Source: Vibrio parahaemolyticus
Lineage (GTDB): Bacteria > Pseudomonadota > Gammaproteobacteria > Enterobacterales > Vibrionaceae
Direction of reading: 5' to 3'
Length of the DNA: 64,000 nucleotides
Assembly: GCF_900460535.1 (NCBI RefSeq)
Contig: NZ_UHIL01000001.1
Span: 2,356,001-2,420,000 of the forward strand
The notes under the pieces: model-generated
What the model was told of the DNA's origin: nothing
Databases searched by the model: none
Seen by the model: the letters and a program-made list of their open reading frames with translations, nothing else
Translations under genes and position numbers: made by a program
In this document: piece by piece, positions 1 through 8,402 of the stretch
Position numbering within the stretch: position 1 is the stretch's first letter
Layout of the letters: the number at the start of each line of letters is the position of its first letter

Positions 1-894
1 TACTTGAGTACCCGTGATGTTCGCATCACGCATTGCGGCTTCCATTGCTAACGCACCACCTGAACCATCTTCACTTGGTGAAGTCATGTGGTAAGCATCA
101 CCAGACATACCAAAGCCAACTAGCTCTGCGTAAATCTTAGCGCCACGTGCTTTCGCATGTTCGTATTCTTCAAGAACCATCACGCCAGCACCATCACCTA
201 GAACGAAGCCGTCACGGCCTTTATCCCATGGACGAGACGCCTTTTGAGGTTCGTCATTGCGAGTAGAAAGTGCTTTAGCAGCACCGAAGCCTGCCATACC
301 AAGAGGCGTAGAAGCTTTCTCTGCACCACCAGCAACCATCGCGTCTGCATCACCGTATGCAATCATACGAGCAGCGTGGCCAATGTTATGTAGACCTGTA
401 GTACATGCAGTAGAGATCGCGATGTTTGGACCACGAAGACCACGCATGATAGACAGGTTACCCGCAACCATGTTTACGATGGTCGAAGGAACAAAAAATG
501 GGCTAACTTTGCGAGGACCTTTCTCAACCAGTGCTGAGTGACCAGTTTCAATGAGGTCTAGGCCGCCAATACCTGAGCCGATTGCAACACCAACTCGAGG
601 CGCGTTTTCTTCGGTAATTTGTAAGCCAGAGTCATCTAGCGCTTGGATACCCGCTGCAATGCCGTACTGGATGAATAGATCCATTTTACGAGCATCTTTT
701 TTAGACATGTACTCTGTGCAATCGAAATCTTTAACAAGACCTGCAAAACGAGTTGAGAAGTTCGTAGTATCGAAGTGTTCGATATTTACGATACCGCTTT
801 TACCTTCAAGCAGGGCTTTCCAAGATGATTCTACTGTGTTGCCTACCGGTGACAACATACCCATGCCAGTGACAACTACACGACGCTTGGACAC
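1..894 (-). CDS. fabF: Beta-ketoacyl-ACP synthase II FabF (3' end outside window)
   Basis: FabF is the cytoplasmic condensing enzyme that adds a two-carbon unit from malonyl-ACP to a growing acyl-ACP. The first 298 codons are present; about 115 residues, including the two catalytic histidines of the family, lie beyond the left edge. The start is a GTG at 892-894 preceded by a CGGAGAA ribosome site, giving [12 protein letters not shown]. The nucleophile is Cys164 in ISTACTTG, next to [11 protein letters not shown]. It is the last gene of the fab cluster and follows acpP after 93 bases that contain a strong hairpin. Identity is clear from length, motif and the acpP-fabF order typical of gammaproteobacteria. 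Confidence 0.96.
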   Translation of the reverse strand, partial: MSKRRVVVTGMGMLSPVGNTVESSWKALLEGKSGIVNIEHFDTTNFSTRFAGLVKDFDCTEYMSKKDARKMDLFIQYGIAAGIQALDDSGLQITEENAPRVGVAIGSGIGGLDLIETGHSALVEKGPRKVSPFFVPSTIVNMVAGNLSIMRGLRGPNIAISTACTTGLHNIGHAARMIAYGDADAMVAGGAEKASTPLGMAGFGAAKALSTRNDEPQKASRPWDKGRDGFVLGDGAGVMVLEEYEHAKARGAKIYAELVGFGMSGDAYHMTSPSEDGSGGALAMEAAMRDANITGTQV

Positions 895-954
895 GATATA
901 ATTCTCCGGGAATTGAATATTTCTATGAGAGGATAGAAGAAGTTAGAAAGAACA

Positions 955-977
955 CAGGCGGTCTAGGAGACCGCCTG
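955..977 (-). terminator. Hairpin between acpP and fabF (attenuator or mRNA-stabilising stem)
   Basis: A perfect 10-bp inverted repeat (CAGGCGGTCT / AGACCGCCTG) with a three-base loop lies between the acpP stop and the fabF start. On the minus strand it is followed by a T-rich but interrupted run (TGTGTTCTTTCT). It could be a leaky terminator or a 3' stabilising stem, letting acpP be made in much larger amounts than fabF. The function is inferred. Confidence 0.65.
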
Positions 978-987
978 GGAGAGATAA

Positions 988-1221
988 TTACTGAGCGCTG
1001 TTTACGTAGTCGATTGCAGCTTGAACAGTAGTGATCTTCTCAGCTTCTTCATCAGGAATCTCAGTGTCGAATTCCTCTTCTAGAGCCATAACTAGTTCTA
1101 CAGTGTCTAGAGAATCAGCACCTAGATCATCAACGAAAGAAGCTTCGTTTTTAACTTCTGCTTCGTCTACACCTAGCTGTTCAACAATGATTTTCTTTAC
1201 GCGTTCTTCGATGTTGCTCAT
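988..1221 (-). CDS. acpP: Acyl carrier protein AcpP
   Basis: AcpP is the small acidic carrier that holds growing acyl chains on a phosphopantetheine arm for all Fab enzymes. The 77 residues have the family's usual length and four-helix composition. The attachment site is Ser37 in [10 protein letters not shown] (Ser36 after Met removal). The ribosome site AAGGAAAAG lies just before the ATG. It sits between fabG (245 bases upstream) and fabF. The gap to fabG and the hairpin downstream suggest its own promoter and a stable short transcript, which fits the high level this protein usually needs. The identification is certain. Confidence 0.98.
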
Positions 1222-1466
1222 TTTTCTTTTCCTTTACAGATTTCGCCTAATGCGATGATTCCGTAGTTTATTCGAACTATTGAAAGTTGCAAGGGGGTCC
1301 TTGCTGGTCAAACCACAAAATTAGCGAATTTAACCGAATTTCAATACATTTTTGACTTAAATCATGCACAAATCTTGCGCATAAGCATGACAAGTTCATG
1401 ACAGTTAATTGCAACTATAGGCTATTTTTCACAATGTAAAATAGCTAAATTTGCACGAACTGTGCA

Positions 1467-2201
1467 TTAAACCATGTACATGCCACCATTTACATGCAAA
1501 GTTTCACCAGTAATGTAAGCGGCTTCAGGTGAAGCTAGGAAAACTACTGCTGATGCAATTTCACGAGGATCACCCAAGCGACCAGCTGGCACGTTCGCCA
1601 ACGTTGCTGCACGTTGGTCATCATTTAGCGCCTTAGTCATGTCAGTTTCGATGAAACCAGGTGCAACTGTGTTAACAGTTACGCCACGAGAAGCCACTTC
1701 ACGAGCCATTGATTTGGTAAAACCAATCACGCCCGCTTTTGCTGCTGCGTAGTTAGTTTGACCCGCATTACCCATAGTACCTACAACAGAACCTACGTTA
1801 ATGATACGACCCGCGCGTTTTTTCATCATTCCACGCAGAACCGCTTTAGACATGCGGTAAATAGGCGTTAGGTTTGTGTTGATGATGTCGTTCCACTCAT
1901 CGTCTTTCATGCGCATTAGTAGGTTATCGCGAGTGATACCTGCGTTATTCACTAGAATATCGATCGCACCAAACTCATCGTTAATGGTTTTTAGTGTTGC
2001 TTCAATAGACTCAACGTCAGTGACGTTAAGCGCTAAACCTTTACCATTTTCGCCTAGGTATTCGCTGATCGCAGCCGCGCCGCCTTCAGACGTTGCGGTA
2101 CCAATAACGGTGGCACCGCGTTCAACAAGAAGCTCAGCAATCGCACGACCAATGCCACGGCTTGCGCCAGTCACTAGAGCGATTTTACCTTCTAGATTCA
2201 T
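1467..2201 (-). CDS. fabG: 3-oxoacyl-ACP reductase FabG
   Basis: FabG is an NADPH-dependent short-chain dehydrogenase that reduces beta-ketoacyl-ACP in the fatty-acid cycle. The protein of 244 residues has the cofactor motif TGASRGIG (11-18), the NNAG motif (85-88) and the catalytic set Ser138, Tyr151 and Lys155 in GSVVGTMGNAGQTNYAAAKAG. Two ATG codons are adjacent; I chose the second because it gives the MNLEGK start of vibrio homologues and better spacing from AAGGA. It begins 34 bases after fabD ends and is followed by acpP, the usual order. All expected residues are present. Confidence 0.97.
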   Translation of the reverse strand: MNLEGKIALVTGASRGIGRAIAELLVERGATVIGTATSEGGAAAISEYLGENGKGLALNVTDVESIEATLKTINDEFGAIDILVNNAGITRDNLLMRMKDDEWNDIINTNLTPIYRMSKAVLRGMMKKRAGRIINVGSVVGTMGNAGQTNYAAAKAGVIGFTKSMAREVASRGVTVNTVAPGFIETDMTKALNDDQRAATLANVPAGRLGDPREIASAVVFLASPEAAYITGETLHVNGGMYMV

Positions 2202-2235
2202 CATGTTGTGTTTTCCTTTTCTTATCGTGAAAGAA

Positions 2236-3159
2236 TTATTTAGCGGCTTCTAACGACGCCACATCGTTAACTGCTGCTGCACTTAGTGTTTTCACGATAC
2301 GTTTTGTTAGACCTGTCAGAACTTTGCCCGGGCCAAGTTCAAGAAGGTTTTCTACACCTTGTTCACTCATTAGCTGTACGCTTTCAGTCCAACGAACTGG
2401 GCTGTATAGCTGACGAACAAGCGCGTCTTTGATTTTTGCAGGGTCAGTTTCAGCTGCCACATCAACGTTATTGATAACTGGAAGTTGTGGTGTGTTGAAT
2501 TCGATAGACTCTAGCGCTACTGCTAGTTTATCTGCTGCTGGTTTCATTAACGCGCAGTGTGAAGGCACTGACACAGGAAGAGGAAGAGCACGTTTCGCCC
2601 CAGCTTCTTTACACAGTGCGCCAGCGCGCTCTACTGCATCTTTACTACCTGCGATAACAACTTGACCAGGAGAATTGAAGTTTACTGGAGAAACGACATC
2701 GCCTTGCGCTGCTTCTTCACACGCCTTTGCAATCGCATCATCATCTAGACCGATGATTGCATACATTGCGCCAGTACCCGCAGGAACCGCTTCTTGCATT
2801 AGCTTGCCACGTAGTTCAACCAATTTGATTGCTTCTTTAAAGTCAATCACGCCAGCGCACACAAGCGCTGAGTATTCACCGAGACTGTGACCCGCTAGGT
2901 TTGCTGGTTGTTCTAGACCAAGCTCTTGCCATACGCGCCAAATAGCGACAGAAGAAGCAAGCAATGCAGGCTGAGTACGGAAAGTTTGGTTTAGATCTTC
3001 AGCAGGGCCATTTTGAACAAGCGCCCATAGATCGTAACCTAGTGCGTCAGATGCTTCTGCAAATGTTTGTTTTACTACGTCATATTGTTCGCCTAGATCA
3101 GCAAGCATACCTACAGCTTGAGAACCTTGACCTGGAAATACGATAGCAAACTTGCTCAT
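2236..3159 (-). CDS. fabD: Malonyl-CoA:ACP transacylase FabD
   Basis: FabD transfers malonyl groups from CoA to AcpP, supplying the extender unit for FabH and FabF. The 307-residue protein starts MSKFAIVFPGQGSQ. The oxyanion motif GQGSQ is at 10-14 and the nucleophile elbow AGHSLGEY places the catalytic serine at 92 beside His91; a later His lies in VPSHCALM. The reading frame extends 17 codons further upstream, but the ATG at 3157-3159 has a good AAAGGAAA ribosome site and gives the family N-terminus. It follows fabH by 76 bases and precedes fabG in the cluster. Confidence 0.97.
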   Translation of the reverse strand: MSKFAIVFPGQGSQAVGMLADLGEQYDVVKQTFAEASDALGYDLWALVQNGPAEDLNQTFRTQPALLASSVAIWRVWQELGLEQPANLAGHSLGEYSALVCAGVIDFKEAIKLVELRGKLMQEAVPAGTGAMYAIIGLDDDAIAKACEEAAQGDVVSPVNFNSPGQVVIAGSKDAVERAGALCKEAGAKRALPLPVSVPSHCALMKPAADKLAVALESIEFNTPQLPVINNVDVAAETDPAKIKDALVRQLYSPVRWTESVQLMSEQGVENLLELGPGKVLTGLTKRIVKTLSAAAVNDVASLEAAK

Positions 3160-3235
3160 GTTGTTTTCCTTTAAGCAATGTAAAAAGAAATAAGATGCAC
3201 GTGAGTGCACCTTAAATTTTGAATTCTCGCGAAAC

Positions 3236-4186
3236 TTAGAATTTCACCAGAGCAGAGCCCCATGTGAAACCGCCACCGAATGCTTCAAGTAGCAACGTTT
3301 GTCCACGCTTAATACGGCCATCACGAACCGCTTCATCAAGCGCTGTCGGAACTGTTGCTGCCGACGTGTTACCGTGTCTGTCTAATGTGACAACAACTTG
3401 GTCTAGTGACATTGACAGTTTTTTCGCCGTCGCTGAAATAATACGGTAGTTCGCTTGGTGCGGCACTAGCCAGTCTAGCTCAGACTTGTGCATATCGTTT
3501 GCTTCAAGCGTATCTTTAACGAGTTTAGACAGTTGAGTTACCGCAACTTTGAATACTTCGTTACCAGCCATATGAAGCCATTTATCAACATCTTTACCAC
3601 GCTCTGGTACAGGTAGACTTAATAAATCACCAAATTGGCCATCCGCGTAGATATGCGTAGAGATAATGCCAGGCTCTTGGCTTGCACCAACAACAACTGC
3701 ACCCGCACCGTCACCAAACAAAATGATCGTTGAACGGTCAGTTGGATCACACGTTTTAGACAGTGCATCTGCACCAATCACCAATACGTTTTTACACATA
3801 CCTGATTTGATATGTTGATCCGCAACAGACAATGCGTAAACAAAACCAGAACAAGCAGCGGCTAAGTCGAAAGCCGGACAACCTTTAATGCCAAGCTTTG
3901 CCTGCACCTGACACGCAGATGAAGGGAAAGTATGGCTACTGCTCGTGGTAGCAACGATAATTAGGTCGATATCATTTTTATCAATGCCGGCCATATCGAT
4001 AGCGTTTTCAGCTGCGTAGAATGCCATGTCCGCAACAGTTTCGTCTTCTGCTGCAATTCGACGCTCTTTAATACCAGTACGAGCTACGATCCACTCATCA
4101 CTTGTATCTACCATTTTCTCTAGGTCTGCGTTAGTACGCACTTGAGATGGCAGGTAGCTGCCAGTACCTAAAATTTTGCTATACAT
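3236..4186 (-). CDS. fabH: Beta-ketoacyl-ACP synthase III FabH
   Basis: FabH starts fatty-acid synthesis by condensing acetyl-CoA with malonyl-ACP. The 316 residues match the family length. Cys112 in [12 protein letters not shown] is the nucleophile; the catalytic histidine is in [11 protein letters not shown] and the asparagine in HGNTSAA. The [13 protein letters not shown] end is typical. The start lies only five bases after the plsX stop, so translation is probably coupled to plsX, since no strong separate ribosome site is visible. The order plsX-fabH-fabD-fabG-acpP-fabF is the standard one. Confidence 0.97.
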   Translation of the reverse strand: MYSKILGTGSYLPSQVRTNADLEKMVDTSDEWIVARTGIKERRIAAEDETVADMAFYAAENAIDMAGIDKNDIDLIIVATTSSSHTFPSSACQVQAKLGIKGCPAFDLAAACSGFVYALSVADQHIKSGMCKNVLVIGADALSKTCDPTDRSTIILFGDGAGAVVVGASQEPGIISTHIYADGQFGDLLSLPVPERGKDVDKWLHMAGNEVFKVAVTQLSKLVKDTLEANDMHKSELDWLVPHQANYRIISATAKKLSMSLDQVVVTLDRHGNTSAATVPTALDEAVRDGRIKRGQTLLLEAFGGGFTWGSALVKF

Positions 4187-4191
4187 GAAGA

Positions 4192-5217
4192 CTAATAATG
4201 CCTCTCGAGTAAAACCGCTTCCAAACGATCGCTAATACGGCTTGGTACTTGTCGTTTGACCTCGTGTACTGCCTCGCCAAGTGCATTGACAATCGCAGAT
4301 ACATCCGCACTTCCATGGCTTTTTATGACAATGCCGCGCAATCCTAGCAAACTTGCGCCGTTATACTGGTCGGGGTTCAGTGTTTTTAGTTCATTAAATA
4401 GCCGAGAAAACAACTTTCTAGCAATCCAACCCTTTATCGTCGATGCCATCATGCTGGTTTTTAGTTTTTCGATAAAAAGTTGTGCTGTTCCCTCGCTGGC
4501 TTTTAAGCATACGTTGCCAACAAATCCATCACAAACGATGACATCGGCTACGTCATGCAAAATTTGATTACCTTCAATATAACCAACAAAATTGATAGCG
4601 TCGGTTTGAGAAAGCATTTCTGCACAGCGTTTAACTAAATCGTTCCCTTTAATTTCTTCTGCACCAATATTAAGTACAGCAACGCGAGGAGGACGACATA
4701 GGTGTTCTTCTGCTAATGCACTGCCCATCACGGCAAACTGAAACAGACTGTCTGCGTCACAAGACACATTCGCACCAAGATCTAACATCCAAGTACGTTT
4801 GCCACTGATGGTGGGTAAAGCTGAAACTAAAGCAGGCCGCTCTATACCGGGAAGCAACTTGAGGATAAATCGCGACAGCGCCATTAATGCGCCGGTGTTG
4901 CCGCCACTTACACAAGCATCCGCTTCTTGGTCAGAAACCAGATCAATTGCCATACGCATAGAACTGTTTTGACTATTGCGTAATGCTAAAGACGGTTTTT
5001 CTGAGTTCGAGATAACTTTCTCGCTATGAAGAATAGTCAAGCGGGAACTGGTAGAGGTACCGAGTTGAGATAATTGAGATGTGATCAGGCTTTGATCACC
5101 TATAAGAATCACTTTTAGCTCTGGGAAATGAGACAGTGCCTGCACGGCGGCAGGCACTGTTACGCGTGGACCGAAATCCCCGCCCATTGCATCAAGTGCA
5201 ACGGTAATACTTTGCAA
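4192..5217 (-). CDS. plsX: Phosphate acyltransferase PlsX (TTG start)
   Basis: PlsX converts acyl-ACP to acyl-phosphate, the acyl donor for membrane phospholipid synthesis. The frame is open upstream into rpmF, but a start there would overlap rpmF and give a non-family N-terminus. The TTG at 5215-5217 gives a 341-residue protein beginning [19 protein letters not shown], as in other vibrios. It is preceded by TAAGG, in which TAA is the rpmF stop, so the two genes are tightly coupled. Family motifs include [12 protein letters not shown] and [15 protein letters not shown]. It is followed after five bases by fabH. Confidence 0.93.
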   Translation of the reverse strand: MQSITVALDAMGGDFGPRVTVPAAVQALSHFPELKVILIGDQSLITSQLSQLGTSTSSRLTILHSEKVISNSEKPSLALRNSQNSSMRMAIDLVSDQEADACVSGGNTGALMALSRFILKLLPGIERPALVSALPTISGKRTWMLDLGANVSCDADSLFQFAVMGSALAEEHLCRPPRVAVLNIGAEEIKGNDLVKRCAEMLSQTDAINFVGYIEGNQILHDVADVIVCDGFVGNVCLKASEGTAQLFIEKLKTSMMASTIKGWIARKLFSRLFNELKTLNPDQYNGASLLGLRGIVIKSHGSADVSAIVNALGEAVHEVKRQVPSRISDRLEAVLLERHY

Positions 5218-5227
5218 AGGTTCAACC

Positions 5228-5398
5228 TTACTTGTTGATAACCTTTTGACCACGGTAGTAACCTTCAGCAGTTACGTTGTGGCGTAGGTGAGTTTCACCA
5301 GAAGTCGCGTCTACAGATAGTGCAGCTGTAGTTAGCGCATCGTGTGAACGACGCATACCGCGCTTAGAACGAGTTTTACGGTTTTTCTGTACGGCCAT
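5228..5398 (-). CDS. rpmF: 50S ribosomal protein L32
   Basis: This 56-residue basic protein is ribosomal protein L32 of the large subunit. It starts [20 protein letters not shown] and ends [11 protein letters not shown]. It has no cysteines, so it is the form that does not bind zinc. The ATG at 5396-5398 is preceded by a TAGGAGTAGGGTCA stretch containing a good ribosome site. It lies 59 bases after yceD and 10 bases before the plsX TTG start, the conserved yceD-rpmF-plsX arrangement. It is easily missed because of its size. Confidence 0.96.
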   Translation of the reverse strand: MAVQKNRKTRSKRGMRRSHDALTTAALSVDATSGETHLRHNVTAEGYYRGQKVINK

Positions 5399-5457
5399 TG
5401 ACCCTACTCCTATACTATTGGGTTAAAAACCTAAAGAAGAAGCGGCTACCACACCAG

Positions 5458-5982
5458 TTACTTTTTCAGATTTTTCAAAACGTCGAATGGATTCGGTTTC
5501 TTTTCCTCAATTTCTTCAGGAAGCTCACCAAAAACCATGTTATTTGAATCAACGCTACAATCCGCTTCATCGTGCATCGCAATTTGAGGTAATGCTAAGA
5601 TGAACTCGTCTTCAACCAGTTGTACAAGGTCTAATTCACCGTACTCATTTAGATCTACCAAATCATAAATTTCTGGTGCTTCCTCTTCCGTCTTCTCACC
5701 GTAGTAAGGAGTGTAAAGGAATTCAACTTCACACGCGTGTGTGAATACCTCATTACAACGCTGACACTCTAATTCGACTTCGATGTTAGCTTTACCAGAG
5801 ATAACAACAAGTCGCTGTTCATCTATCTCAAATGACAATGAGACTTCTGCGTCGCGTTTTACGCCTTCAGTTGCTTCCGCTAAGCGCTTGAAAAGACTAG
5901 CTTGGATGATACCATCGTAATCTAATCGTTTCTGTGCGGACTTTGCTGGATCAACCGTTCGCGGTATTTTTACCTTTTGCAT
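5458..5982 (-). CDS. yceD: YceD family 23S rRNA accumulation protein (DUF177)
   Basis: YceD belongs to the DUF177 family, which in E. coli is linked to accumulation of 23S rRNA; the exact activity is not known. The protein has 174 residues, an acidic C-terminal half, a CQRCNEVFTHAC segment around residue 75-85 that could bind a metal, and the family's EADCSVDSNNMVFGELPE region before a lysine-rich end. It is first in the minus-strand run leading through rpmF to the fab genes, as in E. coli, so it probably shares a promoter in the 5983-6131 gap, which also serves yceF on the other strand. Confidence 0.9.
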   Translation of the reverse strand: MQKVKIPRTVDPAKSAQKRLDYDGIIQASLFKRLAEATEGVKRDAEVSLSFEIDEQRLVVISGKANIEVELECQRCNEVFTHACEVEFLYTPYYGEKTEEEAPEIYDLVDLNEYGELDLVQLVEDEFILALPQIAMHDEADCSVDSNNMVFGELPEEIEEKKPNPFDVLKNLKK

Positions 5983-6131
5983 AGGGCGCGAATATTATCT
6001 TCCAAATCAAAATTAGTCAAAGAAAAAGGTAAAAAAGTTGTACTTTTTTACGCTTAACATACAGAGCATTAGCCATAATCAATTTTGATCGATTATCCTA
6101 TTGGAAATGCTTGCGTGAATTGTAATTCAAA

Positions 6132-6713
6132 ATGAAAAATTACCAACTGGTTTTAGCCTCAACCTCCCCTTTTCGTCAACAACTGCTTGAAAAGCTTTCA
6201 GTCCCGTTCATTTGTTTATCTCCTGACTGCGATGAAACGCCGTATGAGAGTGAAACTCCTCTGGATCTAGTCCAGCGCTTAGCCGTAAACAAAGCAACCT
6301 CTTGCTCTATTAATAAACCAAGTTTGGTCATCGGCAGCGATCAAGTTTGCGTAATTGATGGAAAAATCGTTGGCAAACCTCTAAATCGTGAAAATGCTAT
6401 CAATCAATTACTTGCTCAAAGTGGTAAAGCCATCACTTTCTATACCGGACTGGCGGTTTATAACTCGGTGACGAATCTGACTGAAGTTGGCTACGACACT
6501 TTTGAAGTACATTTTAGAAACTTAAACCGTGAACAAATTGAACGTTACGTCGACAGAGAAGAACCGTTTTACTGTGCTGGCAGCTTCAAAAGCGAAGGGA
6601 TGGGAATTTGTTTGTTCGAAAAGTTAGTCGGCAAAGATCCAAACACTCTCGTTGGCCTGCCTCTGATTGATTTGATTGATATGCTGCAAAAGCAAGGTTT
6701 CGAGATCTTGTAA
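6132..6713 (+). CDS. yceF: Maf family nucleoside triphosphate pyrophosphatase YceF
   Basis: Maf proteins hydrolyse nucleoside triphosphates, usually modified ones, to monophosphate and pyrophosphate; the E. coli YceF branch prefers 7-methyl-GTP. The 193 residues show the family signature LASTSPFRQQLLEKL at the N-terminus, DETPYESETP, the catalytic-base region VIGSDQVC, KPLNRENA, and the FYCAGSFKSEGMG motif near residue 150. It is divergent from yceD with a 149-base gap. The yceF/yceD pairing is the E. coli arrangement and supports the YceF branch over YhdE. A hairpin terminator follows. Confidence 0.93.
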   Translation: MKNYQLVLASTSPFRQQLLEKLSVPFICLSPDCDETPYESETPLDLVQRLAVNKATSCSINKPSLVIGSDQVCVIDGKIVGKPLNRENAINQLLAQSGKAITFYTGLAVYNSVTNLTEVGYDTFEVHFRNLNREQIERYVDREEPFYCAGSFKSEGMGICLFEKLVGKDPNTLVGLPLIDLIDMLQKQGFEIL

Positions 6714-6776
6714 GTTTAATCAACGCCTCTACTCATCATTTCATCATTTGAAACCTAATATATAAGTGGGATGCAA

Positions 6777-6798
6777 AAAGGGAGCTAAAGCTCCCTTT
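6777..6798. terminator. Bidirectional terminator between yceF and rluC
   Basis: The inverted repeat AAAGGGAGC / GCTCCCTTT with a TAAA loop lies between the convergent yceF and rluC genes. T-rich runs follow on both strands (TTTGTTTAT on plus, TTTTTGC on minus), so it can serve both genes. Confidence 0.85.
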
Positions 6799-6815
6799 GT
6801 TTATAGTAAATGCGT

Positions 6816-7763
6816 TCAGTTTGCCTTTCTTAATCCAACAAGCACTTTCTCTAGTTTGGATTCCATCGGAGCATTAATTTCCATCCATTCATCATTAGAC
6901 GGATGTTGAAACTTAATGTTCGCGGCATGCAAAAACAAACGGTCCAATCCAAGTTGACCAGTGTAGGCATCAAAACGTCTATCTCCGTAACGATCATCCC
7001 ATGCGATAGGATGTCCGGTGTACTGAGTATGCACACGAATTTGGTGAGTACGCCCCGTAATCGGGCTGGCTTGAATCAACGTCGCTTGCTCAAATTTCTC
7101 AAGAATTTTGAAACGCGTTTCTGATGGCTTACCGTTTGGGTTCACTCGTACAATACTGTTCACTTCATTTTTAAGTAGGGGGGCGTTCACAACTTTACAG
7201 CTGCTTTTCCATTGCCCCATCACTAAGGCGAAGTAAAACTTCTTCACCGTTTTTTCACGGAACTGCGCTTGCAAATGGCGAAGCGCCGAGCGCTTTTTAG
7301 CAACCAGTAAAATACCCGAGGTATCTCTGTCAATACGGTGAACCAATTCGAGGAAACGTGCCTGTGGACGCAATGCCCTTAATGCTTCAATTGCACCAAA
7401 CTTCAAGCCACTACCACCATGCACTGCTGTACCAGACGGTTTGTTCAGAATCAGCATATGATCATCTTCATAAATGATCATATGTTCTAGTTCAGCAACC
7501 TTGTTAAGTTTCGTGCTTGGTGCGACATCCTCTTCCTTTTTCTCAACCGTTACAGGTGGAATTCGGACTAGGTCGCCAGCTTTTAGTTTGTATTCGGCTT
7601 TGATGCGCTTTTTGTTCACGCGCACTTCACCCTTACGCACGATTCGATAAATCATGCTCTTTGGAATGTCTTTTAATTGGTTACGCAAGAAGTTATCAAT
7701 GCGTTGACCCGCCATGTCTTCGTCGATATCAACGAACTGGACTTGTGTTCTTATCTCGCTCAT
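6816..7763 (-). CDS. rluC: 23S rRNA pseudouridine synthase RluC
   Basis: RluC converts three uridines of 23S rRNA (955, 2504 and 2580 in E. coli) to pseudouridine. The 315-residue protein has an N-terminal S4-type RNA-binding domain (about 20-70, QRIDNFLRNQL...GEVRVNKKR) and the RluA-type catalytic domain with the HRIDRDTSG motif at 142-150, where Asp145 is the catalytic residue. The open frame runs 31 codons further upstream, but MSEIRTQVQFVDID at 7761-7763 is the usual start. It is divergent from rne with a 639-base gap, the same pairing as in E. coli. Confidence 0.94.
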   Translation of the reverse strand: MSEIRTQVQFVDIDEDMAGQRIDNFLRNQLKDIPKSMIYRIVRKGEVRVNKKRIKAEYKLKAGDLVRIPPVTVEKKEEDVAPSTKLNKVAELEHMIIYEDDHMLILNKPSGTAVHGGSGLKFGAIEALRALRPQARFLELVHRIDRDTSGILLVAKKRSALRHLQAQFREKTVKKFYFALVMGQWKSSCKVVNAPLLKNEVNSIVRVNPNGKPSETRFKILEKFEQATLIQASPITGRTHQIRVHTQYTGHPIAWDDRYGDRRFDAYTGQLGLDRLFLHAANIKFQHPSNDEWMEINAPMESKLEKVLVGLRKAN

Positions 7764-8159
7764 GCGCGCTATTGTAAACGTAAATCCGCGTGACTTCACA
7801 TTATTCTTGCTGCAAAAGAAACACTTGTTGCGAGAATCTGCTCCGAAATACGCCAACCTTTTGTTTAGATTATTAAAACCCTTTCCCTTCTTCTGGTTTT
7901 GTTTTCTGTCTTTGGAAGTTTACGTGATTCAATCGCTTATTTAACAGCCAGTTATAAATTGGAAAGTTTGAGTTTAGCGGCAAATTTTCCATCGTTTGCG
8001 CTAAAGCAGATTGCTGATATCCACGCGCACTGCTATAGTTCACAGCTGCTAAGGAAGGTTTGGTTATATTTTATTCACTACCAATCATTTGTCCTCAAGC
8101 AATGTGAGTAGAAGGTTGAAGCTCAGGTGCTGCATTGGCGTAAGACACATTGAATTCAA
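7764..8159. other. Gene-free upstream part of the rluC-rne gap
   Basis: About 400 bases between the divergent rluC and rne genes carry no convincing coding frame. The region is AT-rich and must hold the rluC promoter and one or more rne promoters. I cannot assign individual promoter boxes with confidence. Confidence 0.5.
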
Positions 8160-8402
8160 CACTCTTGCCACCCTACTCCTCGCATATTCACGTTGAGTAC
8201 CTACCGCCCAAATAGCGGGTTACAAGTCTACGTTTCTAACAGAAACCAAAATAGATTTGTGATGACTGAAGTGCCCCAGAGCATCCCCTTCCAGCCGGGA
8301 GGCTGCAAAATATTAGCCATGGGATCAGGCACCGTGAAACAGCGAAAAAAACGTGGCAAGTCGACAAGAAAGATATAAAAGAAAAGACAACGAGAATTTT
8401 CA
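8160..8402 (+). promoter_or_regulatory. Structured rne 5' untranslated leader (rne5-like autoregulatory element)
   Basis: The last 240 bases before rne contain several hairpins. CAGCC-GGGA-GGCTG at 8292-8305 is a short stem capped by a GNRA-type loop, nested inside a longer pairing of ATCCC (8283-8287) with GGGAT (8321-8325). A GC-rich stem around ACCGCCC...GCGGGT lies at 8203-8220. In E. coli the rne leader is a structured element through which RNase E cuts its own mRNA. Position and architecture fit the same role here. This is inference; I have not aligned it to the known family. Confidence 0.55.
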
